Origin: Limonium bicolor
Taxonomy: Eukaryota > Streptophyta > Magnoliopsida > Caryophyllales > Plumbaginaceae
NCBI GenBank assembly: GCA_023374045.1
Contig: CM041777.1
Span: 467,819,827-467,883,826 of the forward strand
Length of the DNA stretch: 64,000 nt
Reading direction: 5' to 3'
This document shows, piece by piece, positions 1 through 10,288 of the stretch. The notes under the pieces are model-generated. The model saw only the letters and a program-made list of their open reading frames with translations, made no database searches and had not been told where the DNA came from. A program made the translations under genes and the position numbers. How positions within the stretch are numbered: position 1 is the stretch's first letter; each line of letters begins with the position of its first letter.

Positions 1-41
1 TTTATTGTATCGCGTCAAAGATAGAAAAAATGCTTCCCGGT

Positions 42-198
42 GAAGCGTTCTTTATATGTAGCATATAAAGAACGCTTCACTGAGGAAGCGTTTTTATATT
101 TATGAACGCTTAGCATAAAGAACGCTTCACTAAGAAACGTTCTTTATGTTACATTACGCTCAACATAAAGAACGCTTCTTAAGTGAAATGTTCTTTAT
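42..198. repeat. Left subterminal hairpin repeats of the CACTA element
   Basis: A perfect inverted repeat has 17-base arms GAAGCGTTCTTTATATG (42-58 with 62-78) around the 3-base loop TAG. Further copies of AAGAACGCTTC and its complement follow to about 198 in both orientations. In CACTA elements such clusters are where the transposase-partner protein binds; that role here is inferred from the family. Confidence 0.7.
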
Positions 199-1685
199 GT
201 TACTTAATTAATTCTCTTCAATTCGCCCAAAAAATTATCTCTCCCGCGCTCTCTATAGAACCTCGCTCTCTTCTCGATTGACATTGTCCTACTATCGTCG
301 CCCCCCGCGCCTCTCTTCTTCTGTTCTTCTTCACAAATTGCAACCCAAACTGGTGAAGGAACATGCATGCATGTCGCCTCTCTTCACTCTCCGGTAATTT
401 TACAACTCTGAGAATTTGTCTGATTATATGGATATCGTTTGCAATCGGGAATGAGTTGGATCATCTTATATCGCTTGTAATCGGGAATGAGTTGGTTTCC
501 CTCTATTTAATTTGTTTCAATCCTTAGCTTTATTTGTTGTTTTTCGATCGAGAACCCCCTCTGTGTATAATTTTGCAACCTACGAACAGGACATACATGC
601 CTATCCAGTAATTTTACAACCCCAACTGGCGAAAGGAACATCCACGCTCCATCGCCTTTCTTCATTCTGCTGGAGGTAATTTGCAAACCAAACTACCGAT
701 CAGGAACATACATGCTCTATTGGTTTCTCCTATGTAATTTTTGCAACCTGGCTAACTAACAGGAACATACTTGTTTTGTCTGAAAGTATGTGGGTTTGAG
801 GGAATGATGCAAATATTCGTGTTCACTTAACATGATTTAATTGTTTCTGATTTTTTTTAAATTAGGTTTGATCGATTGAAACGGTGTTTTGGCGATAAAT
901 GTGTGTGCTGATTTTTACTTGTTGGTTGTGTCCAAATGGACTTGGGATTAATGTGTTTGATTAGGCGAGAAAATAATGCGTTTGGGCATACAAATATAGC
1001 CACAAAGTTATGGAGAAATTTGGTTAGAAACTAAATGGGGATTAAGTGTTTTTTAGGCTTTTATGTCTTAAAAGGTTATATTATTATAGATAACCTAGGG
1101 TGCAAATATTAGATGACTATAGGCTGTCTTAGAGAGATTAATTGATTCTTATTAAGTATTAATTTGAAAATGCTAGATAGAGGAGATTTACATATTCTCT
1201 ATAATTGATGCATGGTTGATTAGTTGGGCAAATTTAGGAAAATGCATTTTGTTCGATCAATTTTTTTTTACAACGTTCTTAAGCAAATGACTGAAATTCA
1301 TGTGTATTATGGTTGATTATTTCTATTGTGGTGAAACCTTATATTTTTAGGGGGGATTCTATCAGAATTTCCCAGAAAACTAGGTCAAACTATTGAATTA
1401 TTGGATTTGTAATTTAATTATTGTTGTGTACAACTATCTCCAGGAATTGGTGCTACTTTTCATTGTCTCACACCTGATACGGGCTGGTGAAGTCTAGCTC
1501 TTTCACATCAGGACTAATTAGACTACTACTCACCAGATTAGGTTAGTTTATAATTTTTGTCTGGTTAATTCTTAATTGTTCAATATAGTGTTTCTTTGAA
1601 TAGCTACTAAATCTACTCGAACATAGTCACTCGTCCGAGATATACCTACTAGAGGTTAATCTTGGATAGTCCCCGTTGGGACTGT
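199..1685. other. Non-coding interior of the CACTA element
   Basis: No recognisable coding sequence. At 240-760 the phrase around 'aggaacatacatgc' recurs several times with 'gcaacc', suggesting a decayed short tandem repeat. The rest is AT-rich filler between the left subterminal repeats and the first coding remnant. A short near-perfect palindrome (GGATAGTCCC, loop, GGGACTGTCC) lies at 1664-1687. Confidence 0.4.
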
Positions 1686-1887
1686 CCAATCATGTTTGAT
1701 CTCACCTTCTAGGTAGTGAACAGTTTATAAAAAACAATTCGTTGAAAATTTCGGCAGCATTTCCCTTTTGTTCTTCGAGTGTATACATTCATATATACAC
1801 TAGAACGAAGGGAGGAAATGCTGCCAAATTTTCAAACAAACTATTTTTTATAAATTGTTCGCAAGTGAGATTAAACGTGATTGGATG
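1686..1887. repeat. Long foldback hairpin inside the CACTA element
   Basis: The sequence from 1686 to about 1788 pairs with 1793-1887: a left arm with CCAATCATGTTTGATCTCAC, GGCAGCATTTCCC and GTGTATAC is matched in reverse complement on the right arm with few mismatches. Arms are about 95 bases with a very short loop. It could be a small MITE or a hairpin that yields small RNAs. It contains no open frame. Confidence 0.65.
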
Positions 1888-1976
1888 GGTTAGGTTGTAA
1901 ATTTTAAAAGTGACTAGGTTAATATCTGCCAACATATGAACCGATCAACTGTAAAGTAACACATCTTACAGAATAG

Positions 1977-2229
1977 ATGGAGCGTTCAAAGATGTACAAT
2001 GACAGACTTGATAACGATTACCTACAAGGAGTCGAAGGTTCTGTAAGATCCTTGTCAACAATCTTCAACCGAAGGATAAGGGATATATTCTGCGTCCATG
2101 CATCGACTGCAAAAAATGACTTCAAGCATTGAGATATTGAGAAAATTAAGGATCATTTGATTCGTCGTGAGTTACGAAGACATAGTATTATGGCATGGTC
2201 TGCATGCTTGGTGATATGCTGAACATCTC
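1977..2229 (+). pseudogene. Transposase-associated domain fragment of the CACTA transposase
   Basis: From the ATG at 1977 the translation begins MERSKMYNDRLDNDYLQGVE. This resembles the start of the plant transposase-associated domain (normally Asp-Arg-Ser-Trp-Met-Tyr, then a '..GV..F' segment). A TGA at 2130 breaks the frame after 51 codons. The same frame then continues with DIEKIKDHLIRRELRRHS, the helix that follows the zinc-binding cysteines. The cysteine cluster itself (P-C-I-D-C-K-K) reads in a neighbouring frame around 2090-2110, so at least one small indel is present. The fragment is followed by splice-donor-like sequence and no transposase core. It cannot make a functional protein. 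Confidence 0.6.
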
Positions 2230-2442
2230 GGTGATTCAAGCCTACTGCTTGTAAGTATCCCATTTTTTCTCTCTCAGAGTTAATAGTGAGTTTTATGTAT
2301 AATTTTAATTAAATGCCTTTGTCATCAAAGGCCCTTATATCGAAGCTGTTGTCAAAGAAAATTGGACTTTGGTCACCTTCCTATGTCCACAAGTCATGTC
2401 TGCTGATGAAGCTCTGAGAGACGGTGTTGCGTGTTAGAACCA

Positions 2443-3257
2443 ATGCGCATTGCCACAATTGCTGCGGTTAGAAGGAGTAGCCGATTTGTGCTCATACCAT
2501 ATCATCAGATGTAAGCGTGCTTGACCCACCTTATGCTTTGTCTTATTGTTTTATGTTAACTCATATTTTGAAGCTGAAGTTGATTTGTTGTTGTTTGAAT
2601 GTGTAGCAATCACTGGTTGTTGTTAGGGGTGTGTACTTACTCATCAACCTGTTTAGTGATTGACCCTATTGAAGGATATAAGAAAACATCTCCATTTCTA
2701 TGCTGCTGAAAAAGTAAGTAAATTGTGCATATTTCATTCCAAAAATAAAATTGCATACTTTTTTTATTACTTGTCACTTAAATGCTTATTTAATTAATTT
2801 CAGCGGTTTTAGAGATGGTATGATCGGTATTCATGCTATGAATTTTCCATTGGATATGAAGTATATAAAGGTAAAAATCATTCCATTTACTCATGCATAC
2901 TTAAATATATTTTGTATATTAGTGGTGTACATATAATATATAATTTTATTGATAATAGTGTCCCTGGCAATCGGATAACAACAGTTGTGGATATTTTATG
3001 ATGCGATACATGTACGACATCATGGACAATATTGACACCATACTCAATGCAAATCAGGTATGTATTATAAGTTTTGTGTTGAATGGTAATTTAACTATTT
3101 GTGCATATTTGAATAAGTTTAAATGGTGTAGTTGCTTTTATATTTCTCGCGCGCAGCTGTTGATTTCTTCTCAAAACAAGGAAATACTTATTCACAAGCT
3201 GATCTCGAGATTGTCAAGGAGCACATGTGCTCTTACATGTTGAAAGAAAATACTTGA
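2443..3257 (+). pseudogene. Ulp1/C48 cysteine protease-like fragment with introns, CACTA-associated
   Basis: Five exon-like blocks show the Ulp1 (SUMO-protease-like) order. 2443-2510 ends in LIPYHQ and joins 2607-2713, giving N-H-W with the catalytic His and then V-I-D-P with the likely catalytic Asp. 2804-2870 ends in M-K-Y-I-K and joins 2959-3057 in phase, starting CPWQSDNNSCGYFMMRYMYD: the oxyanion-hole Gln and the catalytic Cys in S-C-G-Y. 3132-3257 starts after a TAG acceptor and ends with YSQADLEIVKEHMCSYM and a TGA, matching the usual C-terminal helix. Introns begin GT and end AG. The 2607-2713 block has a stop in the motif frame (TGA after C-C), so at least one frameshift exists. Plant CACTA and Mutator elements often carry such domains; their role is unclear. 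Probably inactive. Confidence 0.7.
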
Positions 3258-3651
3258 TCAGAGAAGTCATGATTTGTAGCTATCTGTAGCTATCTTTTCT
3301 TTTTCAAATGGTTGTAGTTATGAACTTGAACCATTTAGTAGTTTGGTTCATTAGTTACAAATGTTTGTAGGCATGTATTGAATGTAAGCTTAAGCACTGA
3401 TGTGCTGATAAATGCAAACAAACTGTTGCATATCTGTTATTAGTTGTGGTGAATTAAAGTTCCTCTGTTGACAATGCAATAAAACTATTGCATTTTGGTC
3501 TGACGTGATGAAAATAATGTAGTTGTTGCATTTGGTTAATTGTACAGGTTCTGCAGAATGACAATTGATGTTGTTGCAATTGCATATGTTGTGCTGTAGC
3601 GTAAAATACGCAGGGTAAAAATTATGATAAAAAAATATTAAAAAAGCTACC
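3258..3651. other. 3' non-coding part of the CACTA element
   Basis: AT-rich sequence after the protease stop codon. A degenerate tandem pattern with 'gttgttgca' and 'aaactgttgcat' recurs at 3415-3600. No coding signal. Confidence 0.3.
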
Positions 3652-3870
3652 ACTAAGAAACGCTTATACATATAAGCGTTTCTTATACTCTCGCGCCAAA
3701 TGTCATAAAGAACGCTTATAGTAGATAAGCGTTTTTTTGTTCATACATAAGAACGCTTTCTGCTAGAAAGCGTTCTTTATGCCCTGGCGATCCCTGCCTC
3801 CTTACACACCGTAACAAATGCTTTATTAAGAAGAGGTTCTTTAAAAGACCGTAAAAATACGCTTACAAAG
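3652..3870. repeat. Right subterminal hairpin repeats of the CACTA element
   Basis: Two clean palindromes: TAAGAAACGCTTATA (3654-3668) with its complement (3671-3685), loop CA; and AAGAACGCTTTCT (3749-3761) with its complement (3765-3777), loop GCT. More single copies of AAGAACGCTT lie between and after them. The motif matches the left cluster, tying both ends to one element. Confidence 0.7.
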
Positions 3871-3975
3871 GGTTCTTTAAGTTGTTTGACAATTTGCATC
3901 GCTGGCATAAACAACGTTTATAAAATGTCCATAAGGAAATAAAAGCGGGTATTTATTCGTTTTTTTTCAGCAGTG

Positions 3976-4907
3976 TATTAATCGGTCGGCGTGTGAACCA
4001 CGTGAAAAGCTCGCCTTGACAGAATATGGAAAGAGGCGGCATCAAGTGCGGTCATCGACGTGGGCTACGGTCATGGTGTATTTGAAGTGTGCTAGATGCT
4101 CAACAGCATCCCCCTAGCCGTTGTAGTGGATGTTGTTGGAAGAGTTGGTAGGGAGTGGAGTTTGGTTCACCTCATCGAAGAAGGGATTGTGGTCCTCTAC
4201 CTTCCCCCTTTCCGCGTTTGTAGCTGCTTGCTAGTGGGAGAAGCGCTCGAATAGGTCGGCCATTTGTTATTATAGGGCCGCAAAATTTTCCATGGAGACT
4301 ACTTGCCAGTTGGTGCTGTTGATCCGATCGGAGAATATTGTCTATTCCTCTAGGGGGTTTTCTTCTTTCTCTGTGGTGGGGTTCTATTTTGTATGACGTC
4401 TTTTCTGGTTTTCCAACCTGAAAGTGGTGCCATTGAAGGTTTTCTTCTTGTGGTAAGGGGGAAGGCTTTATGGTGATGGTGAGTATGGTTCCACAGAAGG
4501 TGCCAAAATGTTAGAGTATAATCTCGGTTAGGGGTTTTATTAACTTAGGGGTGAGGTAATATGAGACTTATGAGTTGTGCTCAACAAAAATGAGAGAGAC
4601 ACAATGATTTACGTGGTTTGATCGTGAATGATCTAGTCCACGGGTTGATAGAGGTTCTTAGTAGGATTGAGAGAATACAGGTGAGGGAGAGAGAGATCAC
4701 ACGTATGAGTGAGTTTTGATAAACAAGGCATTGACTACTACTCTTGGGGAGAAGACAAGTAGGTCAGCTCGCCTTCCCAGCTTGTTGGCCGTCTTCTTTG
4801 CCAAATTGGTGACGCATGTTGCTTCCACGTAGGATAGGCTGACGTCATCCGGGATGGCTCTTGTTAGGAACAAAGCTTCCTTCCCTTGCCTGGTTACCTC
4901 TTAATCA
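3976..4907 (-). mobile_element. Gypsy-type LTR retrotransposon remnant (LTR, primer-binding site, gag start)
   Basis: Read on the minus strand: an LTR-like block (4907-4509, starting TG, ending CTAACA), then TGGCACCTTCTGTGGAACC (4505-4487), which resembles the TGGCGCC-type primer-binding region of plant Gypsy elements. A decayed gag starts at the ATG at 4293. The gag keeps the motif A-V-E-H-L-A-H-F-K-Y-T-M (near 4100) and F-P-Y-S-V-K-A, typical of retrotransposon gag, but has several stops. It ends abruptly at the CACTA right terminus near 3975, so the CACTA element appears to have inserted into this gag. The LTR contains 'tttacgtggttt..gtccacgg', common in plant LTRs. The other LTR is not in the window. 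Confidence 0.55.
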
Positions 4908-5062
4908 TGGAAACAATATAAAAGTAATGATCTTAGAGAGGTGTCCGAGTTGGTAATAGCTGGGTGTTCGATGTGATTGACGAGACTGATGTCAGAGACA
5001 TGCATGCTAAGCCATGAGTGCTTTCGTGGTGTTGGGATTGAAGTGGTGATGGAGTGTGGCCG
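4908..5062. other. Unassigned spacer
   Basis: Sequence between the Gypsy remnant and a small hairpin. I see no supported feature in it. Confidence 0.3.
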
Positions 5063-5157
5063 AAGTCAAAGCTGGTGCGACCCGGGAGTCTGGCCGTGTG
5101 ACAGAGAACTTGATCTTCTTTTGAGATCGGGTCCTAATTGGGCACCAGCTTTGATTT
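5063..5157. repeat. Short imperfect hairpin
   Basis: TCAAAGCTGGTGC (5066-5078) is exactly complementary to GCACCAGCTTTGA (5142-5154), with GACCCG/CGGGTC pairing further inside and pairing continuing a few bases outward. The loop region is about 60 bases. It could be a MITE relic or an RNA hairpin. Confidence 0.45.
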
Positions 5158-5251
5158 AGCTGGGAGTGGCTCCTGGGGTACTGTGGTCGGGAAGGTGGAA
5201 ATATGGTCAGGTCTCTTAACGACATGGTTAAGGTGGAGCTAATTTACACCA

Positions 5252-5763
5252 TAGAGCTGGCTAACAGACCGGGTCGATATGGGTCTTGGTCCTGGGCTCA
5301 GCTGGTCACGGTCCTTAGAGTGAGAGGACTGTACCAGAATGTTACTAACCGGTTATGGCTCGTCCAATTTTTTTTTTTAAGGAACCACAACTGGTCCTCA
5401 AGCCGGTCCGCGCTTTTGTTAATGATAGTTTTTGTGTAATTTATGACTAATTGTTAATATATAAGATTATATTTTTAAAATGACAATATTATCCAAGTAC
5501 TATTATGCATTGTAAAAAAACAAGATTTTATTATTTTTTTAAAAAAGACCGGGCCTAGTCCTGGTCCCAGCTGGTCCCTGTTGTGCCCAATCCGAGCCCT
5601 ACTTTACGCGGTCCGGGCCAGTCCGGTACAATCCCGATCTATTGGATAGAAAACTGGACCGACCCGCTATTTTTTATGACTCAATCCCGGCTCTGATCAA
5701 TGGTACTAAACCAGTCTTGACCGAGTTTGATCCCGAGTTGACCCATCCCAATGCCCATCTCTA
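5252..5763. mobile_element. hAT-type MITE
   Basis: Starts TAGAGCTGG and ends CCCATCTCTA (TAGAGATGGG on the other strand), a hAT-like terminal inverted repeat. It is flanked by TTACACCA (5244-5251) and TTACACCC (5764-5771), an 8-base target duplication with one mismatch. The termini are GC-rich (accgggtc, ggtccgggcc) and the centre is AT-rich, as in hAT-derived MITEs. No transposase is encoded; the long open frames here come from base composition. Confidence 0.75.
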
Positions 5764-5771
5764 TTACACCC

Positions 5772-6510
5772 ATACCAACCGAACCTATCAACTAATAAAT
5801 GTTATAATAAAGTCACGCTCAAGACAACTTATAAAAGAAGCTAAAGTATACATTTCTTAAAACTGAAGCTCTTTTTACCAATAAATACATATTACTTGAA
5901 AACAAAGTCACTGGTCTATTAAATTCAAACTGACACTTTATCTCTCTCGTGCAAAACAATTTATAAGAACGCACATATCCGCTTAAGAGAATAGGCACCA
6001 TTATGTTACAAAATGATTTTTGTAACCAGTATTCGTTTATTGCTATAGTTAAAAAATAGAGAAAAAAGTAGTTTGAAAACTAAAAAAATTGATATAAAAT
6101 TAATATATAAATAGTGACGTATAAATGAAAAAGTCAGCATATCAATAAATTCATATTCATAATCTCTTAAAAACGCCCAGTTCAAATAGGCATCGAGTGG
6201 TTGCATTTAACACCGGCGTTGCCCCTGTGATTGGGTCTGGGACGAGATACTTATACACATCCACACACAATCTATTCGTGATGGGCTGGGGAATTCTATG
6301 ATTCTCTTCGATAGGTCTCTTTTATCGTTTTGCTTTGGATGCCTAACTTGGATGAGAAACTGACATCATACACAACACGCTTTATGACACCTAAATGACA
6401 CTCCCAAAAACGATACAATTATACAGTACAAACGTTTTGCTTCAAGTACAATAAGTTTATGGCAAATTCGTACATACGGCGTCCGTGTCACATACCGTGC
6501 GACCCTTGTG
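5772..6510. other. Unassigned AT-rich spacer
   Basis: No gene, element terminus or convincing repeat seen. Short open frames have no recognisable similarity. Confidence 0.3.
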
Positions 6511-7640
6511 ACATGGCATCCCAGTCAGCAGCTGACTGGGTTATTTGCTGACTGGGTTGTTTTTTTTTATTATATTAATTTTAAATGATTGTAACTTTTA
6601 ATATATAAGTCAAAATAAAAAAAAATTATATCATTGTTCATCTAAATTCAAGCTCTTCAAAATAAGACCAATCATGGATATATTTTGACAACTTTGAAAA
6701 AAACTTATTTTTACATATATATGATGATAAACTAAAATCATAATTTCATTTAGTTTTGATATATGATTCATTAAAATTGATATTATGATTCATTAACTAA
6801 TAAATAGTGAATCAGATTACAAATTTTGAACCCGATAAAAATCATTATTGTTTTATAGTGTATTATTATTGTTGTATTAAATCTTATATGGTGAATCATG
6901 TATTTTTTTTTATGTATCAAATATTATTTTTTGTGTATTATTGTTTAAAATTTTTCTTTTTATATGTGATTGATGATTCACTAAAATGATGTTATGATTC
7001 ATTAAACTTGATATTATGATCATTGAAATTGGTGTTATGATTCATTACTAATAATGTGTGAATTAGATAACACTCCCCGAACCGATAAAAAATCATTATT
7101 GTTTTAGTGTATAATCTTGTTTGTAATATATTTTATAACTTACATGGTGAATGATGTATTTTCTTACGTACCAAATATGTTTTGTATTGTATTATTGTTT
7201 AAATTTTTATTTATATGTTACTGATGATACACTAAAATGATGTTATGATTCATTACATTTGATATTATGATCATTGAAATTGGTATTATGATTCATTAAC
7301 TAATAAGTGGTGAATTAGGTAACAAACTTTGGATCAATACTAAACCATTATTGTTTTTTGGTGTATTATTAGTGTTATATGGTGTATTTTAAACTGTATG
7401 TGGTGAATCATAAGTGTTGTTGATATGTACATATAACTAGCATAAAATTTAAAACTGTCAAACATTTCATGATTGGTCTTATTTTAAAGAGTTTGAATTT
7501 AGATGAACAATGGTACAAAGTTTTTTTATTTTGGACTTATATTTTAAAAGTTATCTATTTAAAATTAATACATATTATACCATTTTATTATGCCACATAA
7601 GCAGTCCAGTCAGCTTAGTGACTGTACTGCCACTATACTG
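6511..7640. mobile_element. Foldback element I with long terminal inverted repeats
   Basis: Roughly 180 bases at 6525-6705 are repeated in inverse orientation at about 7445-7625. The shared core contains ATTGTTCATCTAAATTCAAG, then CTCTTCAAAATAAGACCAATC on the left arm. The outer ends both carry CAGTCAGC/GCTGACTG motifs. There is no transposase; the interior is a tandem array (6765-7440). Long inverted repeats with a non-coding interior suggest a Mutator-like or other foldback transposon. I could not identify a target duplication, so the exact ends are approximate. Confidence 0.6.
6765..7440. repeat. Tandem array of about 235-base units in foldback I
   Basis: About three units (near 6765, 6995 and 7225) share the order: ATTATGATTCATTA, 'gtgaat.agat/ggtaac', 'gataaaaatcattattgtttt', 'gtgtatta', 'atggtgaat.atgta'. 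They are very AT-rich and diverged, without coding potential. Confidence 0.6.
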
Positions 7641-7849
7641 TCATACCATGATGGGAATAAACCCTTCCGCACCATCTACCGTCTGTAAGTTTATACCTAC
7701 AACTATTGTAAATAAACAAGTCTTGTATAAAATCACAATATATACACACACACACGCATATTATCAAATTCTTGGCTAAAGCTAAATGTAGCCAACTTGG
7801 TTACATCTATGAGGGAATATGGGTATTGGGAGTGAGCACCTATACACTG
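7641..7849. other. Spacer between the two foldback elements
   Basis: Short sequence containing a (CA)n stretch near 7745. Nothing else identifiable. Confidence 0.3.
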
Positions 7850-8166
7850 CGATTGTTTTACTTGTTTTTTTGCATTTTTTTCTATTTTTTTCAACAATTT
7901 TTTTCTTTTTTTTTATCACAAAATTTTAAATTGTTGTAACTTTTAATATATAAGTCCAAAATGAAAAAAATTATATCATTGTTCAACTAAATTCAAGCTC
8001 TTCAAAACAAGACCAGTCATGGATATTTTTTGACAACTTTGAAAAAAATTTTTTATATGTATAGTGCACAAACATAAAAAAATTTATACAGATAGTCATA
8101 CAAACCTGTACAAATTCATTAAACCATGTACATCTACACGTAAAACTTGTACATCATCGCATTAAC

Positions 8167-8765
8167 TCGACAGATTTTTAGGGTTTGTGGTAGCGGGTTT
8201 AACGGCCCTAAACCCGCCATTGTAAACCTTAAAAATGTCTTCGACGTTTTTTAGCTATCCTAGGGTGGGTTTTGGGGTGTTTTGGGGGTAGGGTAATCTA
8301 TTTGGAATTTGTTTCGTACTTTATATTGTAGCAACTAACTCGACAGGACCCTAAACCCGCTACCACAAACCCTAAAAATGCCTTCGACGTTTTAGCTATC
8401 ATATGGTGGTTTTGGGGGTAAGGTAATCTATTGGAATTTGTTTCGTACTTTATATTATAACAACTAACTCGATAGGTTTTTAGGGTTTGTGGTAGCGGGT
8501 TTAGGGCCGCCACTGCAAACCCTAAAAATGCCTTCGATGTTTTAGCTATCCTAGGATGGTTTTGGGGTGTTTTTGGGGCAGGGTAATCTATTTGGTAACC
8601 GTTCTATACTTTACATTGTAGCAACTAACTCGACAGGTTTATAGGGTTTGTGGTCGCGGGTTTTAGGGTCTGCCACTATAAACCCTAAAAATGCTTTCGA
8701 TGTTTTTTAGCTTTCCTATGGTGGGTTTTAGGGTGTGTGGGGTTAGGGTCATCTATTTGAAAGCC
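8167..8765. repeat. Tandem repeats rich in telomere-like CCCTAAA
   Basis: Four units begin near 8167, 8341, 8469 and 8631 (174, 128, 162 and about 135 bases). Each has 'gacagg.ttttagggtttgtggt', 'gcgggttta', 'aaaccctaaaaatg', 'cttcga.gttttagct', and 'ggttttggggt'. The second unit has lost its first part and shows CCCTAAACCCGC in inverse sense. The heptamer CCCTAAA/TTTAGGG equals the plant telomere unit but is not in perfect tandem. Confidence 0.65.
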
Positions 8766-9100
8766 ATTATATACTTAATGTGAGAATGTACATATTTTAA
8801 TGTGAGAATGTACATGTTTTAATGTGACGATGTACATGTTCAAATGTGAGAATGTACATGTTCAATTATGAGAATGTATATGTTTTAATGAACATCTGTA
8901 CATGTTTGTATGCCTGTCTGTACAAGTGTTCTTCCTTATATGTATATGTTTTAATCTAAGGATGTACATATTTAATGATTCGTACATGTTTATATGACTA
9001 TCTATATGTTTTTAATGCGAGGATGTACATGTTTTTACGTGAGGATGTACATGTTTTAGTGAACATTTGAACAGGTTTGTATGACCATATGTACAAGTTT
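8766..9100. repeat. GTACATGTTT short-period repeats
   Basis: About ten degenerate copies of 'aatgtgagaatgtacatgtttt' (period 22 to 30) continue from the telomere-motif array to the right arm of foldback II. No coding potential. Confidence 0.55.
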
Positions 9101-9345
9101 TCTTTTACGTTCTGTGTTCCATACATGTAAAAATAATTTTTTTAAAGTTGTCAAAATATATCCATGACTGGTCTCGTCTTGAAAAGCTTGAATTTAGGTG
9201 AATAATGATATAAATTTTTTCATTTTGGTCTTATATATTAAAGTTAGAATAATTTAAAGATTTTATGATAAAAAAAAATAAAAAACAAAACAAAACGCCG
9301 AAGCGCTTAAAAAAAAAACGAAAAAAGCGCCATATAACCATATGT

Positions 9346-10288
9346 GGCTACATGCACATGTAGCAAAGACGCTTATAGACTAACAAGAAATACTATCCAT
9401 TTTTTTTTAAAGGGAAATAGTATCAATTTTAAATCGTATAATTCCATACGATGATTTGTTCACTAAAATTAATGGCAACACAAGTAATGTGGCGTCTAGT
9501 GCGTCCAGCATGTGGCACGCCGTTTCTTTTTACACTTGTAAGTGGAATTAACTGTCAGGGGAACATGCAGGCGCTTGCGACTTTAAGAAATCCCATGTCA
9601 TGCACGGTTTCAGAATTCAGATACTAATTATTTAGTAGTTTTTTTTACAATTTTACTGATAAACCTTAAAGTAACTTATATTCTGATTAAAATTAATAAC
9701 CGAGATGAAACCCAAAATTGCAATATATTATTTAAAAAATTCACTTAACCAGATATTAATTTCAATTTTCCAATTTTTGATGGGTGCGTCCAGTTTCTAA
9801 TAAGCACTATAACTTAACCCTTAAAATATATAATCCTAAATTATCTAACATAAACCCATCAATAACCAAATGAAGAGGTCTATTACCCCTCTGTTAGAAT
9901 AAACTTTTTTGCCATCTATTTATGTCAAATATTTTGCCAGTCCTTCGCAGACACACACAACGCCCAAAAATAGCTATAATTTTTTTTTTCAAAAAATGCT
10001 AAAACGAATAATTCTTACCACTCGATAGTCTCATAAGCTATTTTTGAAAAAAAAAAAGATACTCCCATAAGCCCATTTGATTATTTCCTATGGGCTGTAG
10101 ACGGTTTCTCCCTTTACTTATGGGCTTTTGACACAATACCGTAAATTTCGATATTCGTACAAGTATATATATAGTAAATTCTTTCAAAACAACTTATTTA
10201 TGTTTTCCTAACAAGAGTTAAAAGCGAAAGAAGAGAAAACACGATCGAAAACTAAACCAGTCGGTGAAAAAGAGATCCGTGGGTGAAA
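9346..10288 (+). promoter_or_regulatory. Upstream region of the profilin gene with candidate TATA box
   Basis: This stretch precedes the profilin ATG and contains no gene. TATATATATA at 10164-10173, about 115 bases before the ATG, is a plausible TATA box. It would give a leader of roughly 80 bases. No further elements are claimed. Confidence 0.45.

Larger units (their letters stand above)
1..3975 (+). mobile_element. Degenerate CACTA (En/Spm-type) DNA transposon, left end outside the window
   Basis: Both ends of this stretch carry clustered, inverted copies of an AAGAACGCTT/AAGCGTTCTT motif, typical of CACTA subterminal repeats. Between them lie, in order, a fragment like the plant transposase-associated domain (1977-2229) and a spliced Ulp1-like protease fragment (2443-3257), the usual cargo order of plant CACTA elements. 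The central TNP2 transposase is missing, so this is a non-autonomous deletion derivative with stops and frameshifts. The right terminus is placed at 3975, where the plus strand ends in CAGCAGTG (CACTGCTG on the other strand) and a Gypsy gag remnant begins abruptly. The left terminus lies before base 1, so the 3-base target duplication cannot be tested. Confidence 0.7.
7850..9345. mobile_element. Foldback element II, same terminal repeats as element I
   Basis: Bases 7900-8065 are repeated in inverse orientation at about 9125-9275. The arm sequence (TTGTAACTTTTAATATATAAG, then a 'tcattgttca.ctaaattcaagctcttc' segment, then 'aagaccagtcatgg') is clearly the same as in element I. The interior is different: a telomere-motif repeat array followed by a GTACATGTTT array. 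No transposase is seen. The outer ends are approximate; I found no certain target duplication. Confidence 0.6.

Noticed and set aside
4937..4990. tRNA-Ser-like words (gtgtccgagttggta, gtgttcgat)
   Set aside because: No complete cloverleaf or proper box B; chance resemblance.
4977..5439. Open frames around 4977-5439 on both strands
   Set aside because: They fall in a hairpin and a GC-rich MITE terminus; coding pattern and similarity are absent.
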